Positions 24,748 through 33,434 of a stretch of DNA of 47,305 bases are shown here, in pieces; within the stretch, counting starts at the first letter, position 1; every line of letters starts with the position of its first letter. The translations under genes and the position numbers were made by a program. Under the pieces are notes generated by a model, which saw only the letters and a list, made by a program, of their open reading frames with translations, was not told the DNA's origin and did no database searches. Source of the stretch: Burkholderiales bacterium (lineage in GTDB: Bacteria > Pseudomonadota > Gammaproteobacteria > Burkholderiales > Ga0077523); the NCBI GenBank assembly GCA_019747905.1, contig JAIEQG010000074.1:1-47305 (forward strand), given 5' to 3'.

Positions 24748-25629
24748 CTAGAGAACGCTCTTCAGGAGTTTGCCCATCTCGGCGGGATTCTTCGTCACCT
24801 TGATCCCGCACGCGGCCATGACTTCCAGCTTCTCCTGCGCCGTACCCTTGCCGCCCGAGATGATCGCACCGGCATGACCCATGCGCTTGCCGGGCGGTGC
24901 GGTGACCCCGGCGATGAAGCCGACCACGGGCTTCTTCATGTGCTCCTTGGCCCACAGGGCCGCCGCCTCTTCGTCGGAGCCGCCGATCTCGCCGATCATC
25001 ACCACCGCATCGGTTTCCGGATCGTCGTTGAAGAGTTTCAGCACGTCGATGTGCTTGAGACCGTTCACCGGGTCGCCGCCGATACCGACCGCGCTCGACT
25101 GGCCCAGGCCCAGTTCGGTCAACTGGCCCACGGCTTCATAGGTGAGCGTGCCCGAACGCGACACGACACCGATGCGCCCCTTGCGATGGATGTGTCCGGG
25201 CATGATGCCGATCTTGATCTCGTCCGGCGTGATGGTGCCGGGACAGTTCGGCCCGAGCAGCAACGTGCGGCGATTCTGTTTGCGCATGCGGTCACGCACT
25301 TCGATCATGTCGCGCACCGGGATGCCTTCGGTGATACAGATCACGAGATCGAGGTCGGCTTCCACCGCTTCCCAGATGGCAGCCGCGGCGCCGGGCGGCG
25401 GCACGTAGACCACCGAAACGTTGACGCCGGTCTTTTCCTTCGCCTCGCGCACGTTGGCGAAGATCGGAATGCCTTCGAAATCCTCGCCCGCCTTCTTGGG
25501 GTTGACGCCGGCGACGAAGCAGTTCCTGCCGTTGGCGTATTCGCGGCACATGCGCGTGTGGAACTGGCCGGTCTTGCCGGTGATGCCCTGCGTGACGACG
25601 CGGGTGTTGCGGTCGACGAGAATCGACAT
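24748..25629 (-). CDS. sucD: Succinyl-CoA synthetase alpha subunit
   Basis: SucD is the CoA-binding, phospho-histidine subunit of the TCA-cycle enzyme that converts succinyl-CoA to succinate with formation of ATP or GTP. The product has 293 residues. The start [21 protein letters not shown] is typical. The CoA-binding Rossmann region includes [15 protein letters not shown]. The phosphorylated His lies in [16 protein letters not shown] near residue 248. The sucC stop and sucD start are one base apart, as expected for an obligate pair. A universal stress gene follows. Confidence 0.97.
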   Translation of the reverse strand: MSILVDRNTRVVTQGITGKTGQFHTRMCREYANGRNCFVAGVNPKKAGEDFEGIPIFANVREAKEKTGVNVSVVYVPPPGAAAAIWEAVEADLDLVICITEGIPVRDMIEVRDRMRKQNRRTLLLGPNCPGTITPDEIKIGIMPGHIHRKGRIGVVSRSGTLTYEAVGQLTELGLGQSSAVGIGGDPVNGLKHIDVLKLFNDDPETDAVVMIGEIGGSDEEAAALWAKEHMKKPVVGFIAGVTAPPGKRMGHAGAIISGGKGTAQEKLEVMAACGIKVTKNPAEMGKLLKSVL

Positions 25630-25630
25630 C

Positions 25631-26800
<1,170 letters not shown>

Positions 26801-26848
26801 GGTCCGTTCGGGATCTGGATGGGCGATGCTGCGCTGCGAAGCCGCGCG

Positions 26849-26854
26849 AGTATA
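26849..26854 (-). promoter_or_regulatory. Possible -10 box for sucCD
   Basis: On the minus strand TATACT matches the -10 consensus at five of six positions, about 50 bp upstream of the sucC ATG. At a 17-bp spacing the -35 position reads GAGGGC, which is poor. Weak prediction. Confidence 0.3.
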
Positions 26855-26983
26855 GCGCAATGCCCCTGGCCGCCCTCAGCGCGAATCGCCACACCCGACG
26901 CAAAGCGGAGCCGATTCAGGGACTTGCCGTTCCCCGGCGAGACCTGCCAATGGCGGCCGCATTCTCCGGCATTTCCCGCGTTG

Positions 26984-27065
26984 TGCACCGCTCCTGGCAG
27001 ATTCCATATCTATTTGATTCGCATGAGTAATGCCCAAGTGTCGCCAAGTTGGCACAGCTGATGCA
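26984..27065 (+). promoter_or_regulatory. Predicted sigma-54 promoter with IHF-like site and possible activator site
   Basis: TGGCACAGCTGATGCA (27050-27065) fits the RpoN consensus TGGCACG-N4-TTGCA with invariant GG and GC 12 bases apart; two of the other positions differ. Upstream, the minus strand reads AATCAAATAGATA (27007-27019), eight of nine fixed positions of an IHF site. TGCACC-GCTCC-TGGCA (26984-26999) is a partial dyad of the NtrC type. UAS, IHF and -24/-12 in that order is the classical arrangement for an enhancer-dependent promoter. Activator identity is a guess. Confidence 0.6.
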
Positions 27066-27075
27066 TCAAGACAGG

Positions 27076-27184
27076 GCGTAGCACGGCGTCATGCGCCGGG
27101 TTACTGCAGGTAGGTCTCCTCCCCCACTATGGGGAACTCCGGGCAGCCAGAATCTCCTCCCCCTTTGGCTGCCCAATTTTTTTG
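27076..27184 (+). ncRNA. Predicted small regulatory RNA with two anti-Shine-Dalgarno motifs
   Basis: The region between the sigma-54 box and a strong terminator would yield a transcript of about 108 nt with no plausible ORF. It contains a small hairpin, CGGCG-TCATG-CGCCG (27084-27098), and then TCTCCTCCCCC at 27115-27125. The same 11-mer recurs at 27153-27163, in the loop of the terminator hairpin. CUCCUCC is complementary to Shine-Dalgarno sequences. Small RNAs that expose CCUCCUCCC loops are known in alphaproteobacteria (the so-called cuckoo or CcsR type). I infer an analogous trans-acting RNA. It is intergenic between divergent sucC and convergent alkaline phosphatase. The start is estimated from the promoter, not observed. 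Confidence 0.55.
27141..27184 (+). terminator. Rho-independent terminator (plus strand)
   Basis: GGGCAGCC (27141-27148) pairs with GGCTGCCC (27167-27174) across an 18-nt pyrimidine-rich loop. AATTTTTTT follows, with a run of seven T. On the opposite strand no T-run follows, so it acts in the plus direction, where no protein gene precedes it. This is the main evidence for a small RNA here. Confidence 0.85.
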
Positions 27185-27210
27185 TCCCGCGCGAACCTGC
27201 TCCCGGCTTC

Positions 27211-28755
27211 TCATTTCCACCCATACGCCTCACGCATGACGTGGAAGATGGCGTTCTGCTCCATCACGCCGCGCACCAGGTGCGCGCCCGGGCCGGTGGC
27301 GTAGATGGCGACGTCCTCACCGCCATGAGTCTCGCTCTGCATCGGTATCGCGCTTTCCTGGAGAAAATCGGGGTCGCTCGTGTCGATGGCTGACAAGTTG
27401 GGTCGGCCGCTTCCAGGTTCCGTCTTGGCGGGCATGTGTTCGAATCGCTTGGTACCCGCCGGCTGCTTGTCGCTCGCGCCGGTGTACCCCGGGCCATTCG
27501 CATAGCCCAGCGTCGTATAGGGGAGACCCAGCAGATCCTGGGCATAGTCGGTATCCGCATGTCCCGGATGCACCACCTTGCCGAGGATAGGGTTGCCGCG
27601 CTTCGGGTAACCGGCCATCGTGAATACATGGCTGTGATCCGCAGTGACGATGATGAGCGTCTCCTTGGGATCGACGAGTTCCGTGGCCCGCCGCACGGCC
27701 TCGGACAGAGCAATGGTGTCGGTCAAAGCGCGCTGTGCGTTGCCGGCGTGGTGTCCGTGGTCGATCCGGCCGCCTTCGATCATGAGGAAGTAGCCTTTCG
27801 CATTGCGCGCCAGAATTGCAATGGCCTTCTGCGTCATCTCGGACAGAGAGGGTTCATCGCCGGTCTTGACGCGATCGAGCTCGAACTTCATGTGCGAGGG
27901 TTCGAACAGGCCGAGCAGTCGATCGGTGGTCGACGTATCGACTGCGTCGAACTGGGCCTTGTTCCACACATAGGCCGCACGCGGCTTCCCGTCCACCCAC
28001 TCGCGCCAGAGACTGCGGCCATCCCTGCGCGTGCCCTTGCGTTTGTCGTATTCCGGATCGGTCTCGTCAGCGGTGTAGAACTTGGCGCGACCACCGCCCA
28101 GCACCACCTCGATCCCGTTGCCATGTTCGAAGTCGAGCAGCTGGCGCGCGATATCGGGCGCCGTCGTTCCGACCGGCAGATCGGCATCGCCTTCCCAATC
28201 CCGCTCCGATGCGTGGGCGTAGCACGCAGCCGGCGTTGCATGGGTCACGCGCGTCGTCGTGACCACGCCCGTGGACAGGCCACGATCCTCCGCCCACTCG
28301 AGAATCGTCCGTAGCGATCCTGAACGCACGACCTCGGCACGCGGCTCCTTGCGCGGCACGCGCGAGTTCACCGAGATCAATCCATCATCGGTCTTTACAC
28401 CTGTGACCATCGCCGTCATGGTCGGTGCCGAATCGGAAGTCTGCTGATTGGCGCTGTACGTCTTCGACAGCGCCACGTTCGGAAACACTTCGAAGGCGAG
28501 CGCGTTGTCCTCGCCGGATCCGCCCTTGCGCTGACCGTCGAGAATGCGTGCCGCGGTGACGGTGGTGATACCCATGCCGTCGCCGACGAAGAGAATGACA
28601 TTCTTGGCTCGCCCGCTCACGGGCTGCAGCCGCGCGTTGCGAGCCACGGCGGCTGCGCCCGCGTTGTACCACTCATCCGGAGCCGGATCGGCTGCGCACA
28701 GGCTTGCGCTCAGCAAAGCTACCGGCAGGACCACGAAAAGACGTCGGCTGTTCAC
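27211..28755 (-). CDS. Alkaline phosphatase, PhoA superfamily
   Basis: This exported phosphomonoesterase is 514 residues from GTG 28753-28755. That start gives MNSRRLFVVLPVALLSASLCAA, a clear signal peptide, with GAGG upstream. The frame is open further upstream without a signal sequence. Motifs of the Zn2+/Mg2+ alkaline phosphatase family: NVILFVGDGMGITTV, nucleophilic Ser in TSDSAPTMTAMVTGVK, IEGGRIDHGHHAGNAQRAL, IVTADHSHVF and the C-terminal ETHGGEDVAIYATGPGA. All metal ligands appear present. It would release phosphate from organic esters in the periplasm, which fits a phosphate-storing lifestyle. No pho box is evident upstream. Confidence 0.93.
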   Translation of the reverse strand: MNSRRLFVVLPVALLSASLCAADPAPDEWYNAGAAAVARNARLQPVSGRAKNVILFVGDGMGITTVTAARILDGQRKGGSGEDNALAFEVFPNVALSKTYSANQQTSDSAPTMTAMVTGVKTDDGLISVNSRVPRKEPRAEVVRSGSLRTILEWAEDRGLSTGVVTTTRVTHATPAACYAHASERDWEGDADLPVGTTAPDIARQLLDFEHGNGIEVVLGGGRAKFYTADETDPEYDKRKGTRRDGRSLWREWVDGKPRAAYVWNKAQFDAVDTSTTDRLLGLFEPSHMKFELDRVKTGDEPSLSEMTQKAIAILARNAKGYFLMIEGGRIDHGHHAGNAQRALTDTIALSEAVRRATELVDPKETLIIVTADHSHVFTMAGYPKRGNPILGKVVHPGHADTDYAQDLLGLPYTTLGYANGPGYTGASDKQPAGTKRFEHMPAKTEPGSGRPNLSAIDTSDPDFLQESAIPMQSETHGGEDVAIYATGPGAHLVRGVMEQNAIFHVMREAYGWK

Positions 28756-28840
28756 TTGGCGACCTCGACGACGGTTACGGAGGACTCCAAGAATCGCACA
28801 GTTCGCCGGACCCCCTGCCGACGACAGGAACATTACAGGC

Positions 28841-28869
28841 AAAAAAAGGCGGAACCGAAGTTCCGCCTT
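28841..28869 (-). terminator. Rho-independent terminator with UUCG tetraloop
   Basis: On the minus strand GGCGGAAC-TTCG-GTTCCGCC is a perfect 8-bp stem closed by the very stable UUCG tetraloop, followed by seven T. It ends transcription of the small secreted-protein gene just upstream, about 20 bp after its stop. Confidence 0.92.
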
Positions 28870-28888
28870 CCCGCCGCGGGGCGACCAC

Positions 28889-29155
28889 TTACATTTGATT
28901 GAACTTCTTCTTGGCCGCGTCCTGGCACTTCGCCTTGTCGGCGGCAGCGTCGCACTTCTTCAGCTCGGCCTGGTAGTCACGCTCGCGCTGCGCGTCATCA
29001 CCCTTGCGATCACGCGAGTTCACGTCGCCGCCGCCGTCCTGCACGGCTTGCGGCGGATTGCCCGCGGGGTTTTGTTGCGACTGTTCGGCCGCGAACGCGG
29101 CACCGCTCAGGGCCAGCGCGAACGCGGACACGCCGATGATCGGAATGAGTTTCAT
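28889..29155 (-). CDS. Small secreted protein of unknown function
   Basis: This gene encodes 88 residues. A signal peptide (MKLIPIIGVSAFALALSGAA, cleavage near AFA-AE) is followed by a hydrophilic, Gln/Asn/Asp-rich linker and a Lys/Asp-rich helix. The helix holds two Cys, LKKCDAAADKAKCQDAAKKK, spaced to form a disulfide. The ribosome binding site AAGGAG is very good and the gene has its own UUCG terminator, so it is probably a well expressed monocistronic gene. I do not recognise a family. The charged helix with paired Cys resembles other small periplasmic proteins annotated as hypothetical. Function unknown. Confidence 0.8.
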   Translation of the reverse strand: MKLIPIIGVSAFALALSGAAFAAEQSQQNPAGNPPQAVQDGGGDVNSRDRKGDDAQRERDYQAELKKCDAAADKAKCQDAAKKKFNQM

Positions 29156-29307
29156 GGGTCTCTCCTTCTCTGTCTGATGGTCGAATTGCACGCTGAGATC
29201 AACTAGGTGCAAGGCCATCTTCCGCGCGCGACGCCGCCACGCCTGTCGGCGGAGTCTCCAATCCGTGTCAGACACGGACTACGGTGTGCGTGCGGCGCGG
29301 GAAGCGC

Positions 29308-30606
29308 TTAGCGCGCGCCGTGCGCGGTCGCGGCGGACTTCGCCGCGAGTTGCGAACCCTCGAGGATGCGCAAGGCTTCGTCGCGCTGCGGGTCGACGTG
29401 GTCGTCGTCCATGGGATCGTTGCGGCCATCGTCCTGACCGTCTTCGACGCGAACGTCAGGCTCGATGCCCTTGCCGTGAATCGCACGCCCATTCGGCGTG
29501 AGGTAGTGCGCCACGGTCAGCTTGAGCGCGGTGCCATCACCGAGCGACACCACCGACTGCACCGACCCCTTGCCATAGGTGCGAGTGCCGACCAGCACGG
29601 CACGGCCATGATCCTGCAGCGCTCCGGCGAGGATTTCGGCTGCGGAGGCACAGCCACCATCCACCAGCACGACCATGGGCACCGATCGCGCATAGTGCGG
29701 TACCTCACCGAGAGATTCCCGCGCGGGTCGGCTCGGATCCTGGGATCGCGCGAACAGCTTCGAATCGGAACCGATGGACGGCCCGTCCATCGAGACCACC
29801 AACGTTTCGTCCGGCAGGAAGGCTGCCGCAACCGCCACCGCGGCGCGCACCGAACCGCCCGGGTTATCGCGCAGATCCAGCACGATGCCGGCGAGTGCAG
29901 GGGCATCGGACTCCTCGAGGCGCTTCAGGGCCCGCACCACCAGCTGCGGAGTGGCCTGCTGGAAGCGCTCGATGCGCAGGAAGGCGATGTCGCCTTCCAG
30001 GCGCCTCTCATGCACCGTCGCGCGCGGGACCAACGTGCGCTTGACCGTCACGACACGGGGGGATTTTTCGCCGGCCCGCAGCACGGTGAGGCTGAGGTAG
30101 GTGTCGACCTCGCCTTGTGCCAACCGCAAGGCCTGCTCGAGCGACAGCCCGGCCACGCTGACACCGTTGAGAGTCGTGATGCGATCGCCGGCACGGAGCC
30201 CGGCCTGATACGCCGGCGTGTCTTCCGAACTGGCCTTGATCGTGAGGGCATCGCGCTCCAGCGCGACCTCGACACCCAGGCCCACGTAGGTGCCCCGGAT
30301 GTCCTGTCGCAGCGCACGGTTGGCCTGCTCATCCAGCAGCGACGAATGCTGATCCAACCCCTGCAGCATCGCCTGGATCGCGCGATTGGCGAGTGCATCC
30401 TCGTCGATGCGACCAGGGTAGCGCGCCCGAATCTCTTCGAAGACGCGCTGCACTTTCTGCCAGGCAGGGCTGGCGGGTTCCGCTGCGACGGTTGCGAGTG
30501 GCCACGCCAGCATGCCGACGAGCACCAGCGAGGTCCACGGCAAGACTGCCGATCGGCGCCGAGCGGGGGCGGACTGATTGCGGCTGGCAGGAAACTGGGA
30601 TCTCAT
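29308..30606 (-). CDS. C-terminal processing protease, S41 family (CtpA/Prc-like)
   Basis: This periplasmic or membrane-anchored serine protease is 432 residues from the ATG of MRSQFPASRNQSAPARR. An N-terminal hydrophobic segment (VLPWTSLVLVGMLAWPLA) acts as signal or anchor. A PDZ domain lies at about residues 100-185 (TYVGLGVEV.., GLRAGDRITTLNGV). The S41 core has VLDLRDNPGGSV, the catalytic Ser in GGCASAAEILAGAL and the Lys in GTRTYGKGSVQ, then the ending LTPNGRAIHGKGIEPD. An acidic stretch, DGQDDGRNDPMDDDH, follows the core. Such proteases trim C-termini of envelope proteins or regulate murein hydrolases. The frame continues upstream antisense to the SIR2-like gene, which I do not count. 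The start has no clear ribosome binding site. Confidence 0.92.
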   Translation of the reverse strand: MRSQFPASRNQSAPARRRSAVLPWTSLVLVGMLAWPLATVAAEPASPAWQKVQRVFEEIRARYPGRIDEDALANRAIQAMLQGLDQHSSLLDEQANRALRQDIRGTYVGLGVEVALERDALTIKASSEDTPAYQAGLRAGDRITTLNGVSVAGLSLEQALRLAQGEVDTYLSLTVLRAGEKSPRVVTVKRTLVPRATVHERRLEGDIAFLRIERFQQATPQLVVRALKRLEESDAPALAGIVLDLRDNPGGSVRAAVAVAAAFLPDETLVVSMDGPSIGSDSKLFARSQDPSRPARESLGEVPHYARSVPMVVLVDGGCASAAEILAGALQDHGRAVLVGTRTYGKGSVQSVVSLGDGTALKLTVAHYLTPNGRAIHGKGIEPDVRVEDGQDDGRNDPMDDDHVDPQRDEALRILEGSQLAAKSAATAHGAR

Positions 30607-30837
30607 GTGCGGCAGGAGCAAAAAAAGAACACAGGCCCGGTTTCGGCATGGGCGACTGATTCTGAAGAACATTTTCCAAACGAGGCCATGGATGCGCAGG
30701 GAGATTGAGATCCTCGGCGGGGAACGATCGATAACAACGCATTGGCCGTGCCAGCGCCCGATCGGGTGTCGCTCAATGGCAACAGAGACAACGGGGCGCC
30801 CCTTCGAGACCACCACGGCCCGCGAGGAATCGCGCGT

Positions 30838-31758
30838 TTGAAGCTGCGCACGCTGCTCCGCAAGAACCGCGATGACCTCGCGCTCCTCGTAGGCAACGGC
30901 ATCAACCGCTACGGCGCTGCGGGCACCACCAACTCCTGGAGCGACCTGATCCGCACACTCGCCCGCAAACGGCTCGGGCCGAGCGCGGGGCAACTCCCCG
31001 ACGGAATCTCGCTGACCGAGTTCTACGATCTGCTCGACCTGGCGAAGCCGGGCCGCACACCGGTCGCGAGTCTGCAGCGGGAGTTCTGCGATCTCATCGG
31101 GCGGTGGCAGTCGCGCGACCAGCACCGGCGTGTGGCTCTCTGGGCGCTGGCCGCGGGGGTGCCCATCCTCACGACGAACTTCGAAAGCACGCTAGCCGAC
31201 GCCGTCGACGGCTCGGTGCATCGGATGGACGGCATGCCGTTCACGGACTTCTACCCTTGGGATTGCTTCTATGGACTCTCGGACCTCGCGGATCCATGCG
31301 CCGGATTCGGTATCTGGCACGTCAACGGCATGCAGCGCTACCACCGCAGCATCCGCCTCGGCCTGACGCACTACATGGGTTCAGTGGAGAAGGCGCGTGG
31401 CTGGATCCACAAGGGCGGCGCGCGCCGGCTCTCCGCCGGCCGGGACGATCGCGCATGGGGCGGTGCAACCACGTGGCTGCAGATCCTCTTCCACAAGCCG
31501 CTGCTTGTTGTCGGGCTGGCGCTCGAGGAGTCGGAAGTGTTCCTGCGTTGGCTGCTGATCGAGCGAGCGCGGCACTTCCGCAAGTTCCCGAACCGAAGCA
31601 GGCAAGCGTGGTACGTGCACACCCCGGCGGAACGAGGCAGCGGCAAGCTCTACTTCCTCCGTGCCATCGGAATCGAGCCGGTGGAAGTGAAGGACTACGA
31701 CGAAATCTACGGCGCGGCGACGTGGGAGCCTGCCACCTCCCCGACCCGGAGTCGCTAA
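30838..31758 (+). CDS. SIR2-like domain protein
   Basis: This is a standalone SIR2-like protein of 306 residues from TTG 30838, which has GAGGA 10 bp upstream. Alternative starts are GTG 30748 and TTG 30742. The NAD-binding Rossmann region reads LALLVGNGINRYG and then SWSDLI. The conserved SIR2 Asn lies in ILTTNFESTL, and the late Rossmann strand is PLLVVGLALEESEVFLRWLL. The position usually occupied by catalytic His-Gly reads IWHVNGM, with Asn before Gly and a His two residues earlier, so activity is uncertain. SIR2-like NADases of this broad type occur in anti-phage systems (Thoeris, DSR, pAgo-linked). No partner gene is adjacent. The patch near a tRNA suggests an accessory gene. Confidence 0.8.
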   Translation: MKLRTLLRKNRDDLALLVGNGINRYGAAGTTNSWSDLIRTLARKRLGPSAGQLPDGISLTEFYDLLDLAKPGRTPVASLQREFCDLIGRWQSRDQHRRVALWALAAGVPILTTNFESTLADAVDGSVHRMDGMPFTDFYPWDCFYGLSDLADPCAGFGIWHVNGMQRYHRSIRLGLTHYMGSVEKARGWIHKGGARRLSAGRDDRAWGGATTWLQILFHKPLLVVGLALEESEVFLRWLLIERARHFRKFPNRSRQAWYVHTPAERGSGKLYFLRAIGIEPVEVKDYDEIYGAATWEPATSPTRSR

Positions 31759-31776
31759 CGGAGTGGACCGACCCGC

Positions 31777-32097
31777 CTACATCAGCGAGTAGCGCGTATC
31801 GATGATCTCGCGCACCTCGGATTCCACCAACGCCTGCAGCAGGACCTCATCACGGGGCGGCGACGTGACCTTGCCGCGGTCCGTGCCGAGCAGCTCGTCA
31901 CCGCGCCAGATCTGAGCCACCCAGTGCGCCGTATCGCCAGGAGCAACATCGATGCGATAGCGGTACTCCACATGTGGATCACGCTCGCGCCTGTAAACGG
32001 CCTCGATGAGGATCGCAGTCTCCCGGTAGCTGATTCGTGGTTTGTGCCGTTGGTTGCTCGGTCTTGATGCGGGACCGCGCAGGTTGGTCCGAACCAC
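31777..32097 (-). CDS. Hypothetical protein
   Basis: This is a possible gene of 106 residues if it starts at GTG 32095-32097. The C-terminal 75 residues look coding: YRETAILIEAVYRRERDP, HVEYRYRIDVAPGDTAHW, IWRGDELLGTDRGKV and ALVESEVREIIDTRYSLM, a mixed alpha/beta pattern with coding-like third positions. The frame runs upstream through the tRNA gene, so the true start must lie in the middle. GTG is the only reasonable candidate and has no clear ribosome binding site. I do not recognise the family. It converges with the SIR2-like gene 18 bp away. Confidence 0.5.
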   Translation of the reverse strand: MVRTNLRGPASRPSNQRHKPRISYRETAILIEAVYRRERDPHVEYRYRIDVAPGDTAHWVAQIWRGDELLGTDRGKVTSPPRDEVLLQALVESEVREIIDTRYSLM

Positions 32098-32258
32098 TGG
32101 CTGCCGGAGTGGACGCAACGGGCTGAAAGAACTTACTGCCGAATGCGAATGCTTCGCAAGCCCTGACCGGCAATCCGTAAGATCGCGGTTGGCTCTTGTC
32201 GCGACGGCCGCGGCTCGTTCGACTACTCCGCGGACGAAGAACGTGTCTGGAGTGCCGC

Positions 32259-32334
32259 TGGTGCCGGATACAGGAATCGAACCCGTGACCTTCTGATTAC
32301 AAATCAGCTGCTCTACCAACTGAGCTAATCCGGC
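32259..32334 (-). tRNA. tRNA-Thr (anticodon TGT)
   Basis: The minus strand gives a complete cloverleaf with acceptor stem GCCGGAT/ATCCGGC, discriminator A and encoded CCA (32259-32261). The D arm is GCTCAGTTGGTAGAGC, the anticodon loop TTTGTAA with TGT, and the T arm ACGGGTTCGATTCCTGT. The anticodon stem is GCTGA/TCAGA with one terminal G-A mismatch. The sequence closely resembles E. coli tRNA-Thr(TGT). It lies between sspB and the accessory patch and could be an integration site, although I found no duplicate of its 3' end nearby. Confidence 0.95.
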
Positions 32335-32385
32335 ATGGCTGCTCGAATTATACGGGGGCCGCCTCTCGGGCCGCGCCCCGACCGG

Positions 32386-32805
32386 CTACTTCACGACCTG
32401 GAGCTTCGGCCTTCCGCCGGTGGGCGGCGTTGGTTTGTCGTCGGACTCGGTCGTGGACTCCACTGGAGCAAGGCTGCTCGTCACGGCGCCGGTCGCCGGC
32501 TGCTGGAACGCCAGACCTTGTCCGGATTCCTTTGCGAACACACCGCTCACGCAATCCACCGGCACGGAAAGTTCGCGCGACACGCCGTTGAAGCGCGCCG
32601 AGAACTGGATCACTTCGTTGCCGATGGTGAGGTCACGCGTCGCGTCGGCACTCACGTTGAGGATGATCTCGCCGTCGCGCACGTACTCCAGCGGGACCTT
32701 GGTACGGTCGTTCACCTTGACGGCGAGGTACGGCGTGAAGCCGTTGTCGACGCACCACTCGTAGATCGCGCGGATCAGGTAGGGTGTGGTCGACGGCTGC
32801 TTCAT
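32386..32805 (-). CDS. sspB: ClpXP protease specificity-enhancing factor SspB
   Basis: SspB tethers ssrA-tagged and other substrates to the ClpXP protease. The start at MKQPSTTPYLIRAIYEWCVDN gives 139 residues. The substrate-binding domain continues with GFTPYLAVKVND, ILNVSADATRDL and IQFSARFNGV. A flexible acidic/Pro linker leads to the C-terminal ClpX-binding tail GGRPKLQVVK, equivalent to the XB motif of E. coli SspB. Its start overlaps the sspA stop by 4 bp, so they are translationally coupled. Confidence 0.96.
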   Translation of the reverse strand: MKQPSTTPYLIRAIYEWCVDNGFTPYLAVKVNDRTKVPLEYVRDGEIILNVSADATRDLTIGNEVIQFSARFNGVSRELSVPVDCVSGVFAKESGQGLAFQQPATGAVTSSLAPVESTTESDDKPTPPTGGRPKLQVVK

Positions 32806-33401
32806 TTGCGCATCACCTTCTCGGCGGGTGTCAGCGCTTCGATGTAGGCCGGGCGGCTGAACAGGCGCTCGGCGTACTTCAGCAGCGGCGCGGCCTGCTT
32901 CGGGATCTGGATGCCGTAGTAGTCGATGCGCCAGAGGAGCGGAGCGATCGCGACGTCGAGCATGGAGTACTCGTCGCCCAGCATGTACTTCTGCTTCACG
33001 AACACGGGTGCTATCTGCGTGAGGCTGTCGCGCACCAGCTGGCGTGCCTTGTCGGCGACCTTCTGGTTGCCCTTCTCGAGCGATTCGATGTGCGTGAAGA
33101 GCTCGTTCTCGAAGCGGAACAGGAACAGGCGGGCCCGCGCGCGCATCACCGGGTCGGCCGGCATCAGCTGCGGATGCGGGAAACGGTCGTCGATGTACTC
33201 GTTGATGATGTTCGATTCGTACAGGATGAGATCGCGCTCCACCAGCACCGGGGTGCGGTTGTACGGATTCATCACCGCGAGATCTTCGGGCTTGTTGAAC
33301 AGATCGACGTCGACGATCTGGAAGTCCATTCCCTTCTCGTAGAGGACGATGCGACAACGCTGGCTGAAGGGGCACGTCGTGCCGGAGTAGAGGGTCATCA
33401 T
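32802..33401 (-). CDS. sspA: Stringent starvation protein A
   Basis: SspA is a GST-fold protein that binds RNA polymerase and modulates transcription in stationary phase and stress; it has no GST activity. The product has 199 residues with MMTLYSGTTCPFSQRCRIVL at the start. NPYNRTPVLVERDLILYES forms the thioredoxin-like core, and FFENELF-type and EYSMLDVAIAPLLWR segments the helical domain. petC lies 34 bp upstream on the same strand, giving the conserved betaproteobacterial order petABC-sspA-sspB. Confidence 0.96.
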   Translation of the reverse strand: MMTLYSGTTCPFSQRCRIVLYEKGMDFQIVDVDLFNKPEDLAVMNPYNRTPVLVERDLILYESNIINEYIDDRFPHPQLMPADPVMRARARLFLFRFENELFTHIESLEKGNQKVADKARQLVRDSLTQIAPVFVKQKYMLGDEYSMLDVAIAPLLWRIDYYGIQIPKQAAPLLKYAERLFSRPAYIEALTPAEKVMRK

Positions 33402-33434
33402 TTGATCTGAGGGCTCCGGAGAGGGAAGACGACT

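Noticed and set aside
27091..27393. 100-codon plus-strand ORF over the small RNA region
   Set aside because: It runs through the terminator and into the antisense of alkaline phosphatase. It has no ribosome binding site and no homology that I recognise.
29308..30606. Loss of the catalytic Ser in the S41 protease (GCASAAE)
   Set aside because: Aligning GGCASAAEILAGAL with the family GSASASEI pattern leaves the catalytic Ser (A-S-A) in place, and only flanking residues differ. The Lys in TYGKGSVQ is also present.
32259..32334. Direct repeat of the tRNA-Thr 3' end marking an integrated island
   Set aside because: I looked for a second copy of GATTCCTGTATCCGGC in the flanking accessory patch and found none, and no integrase gene is present.
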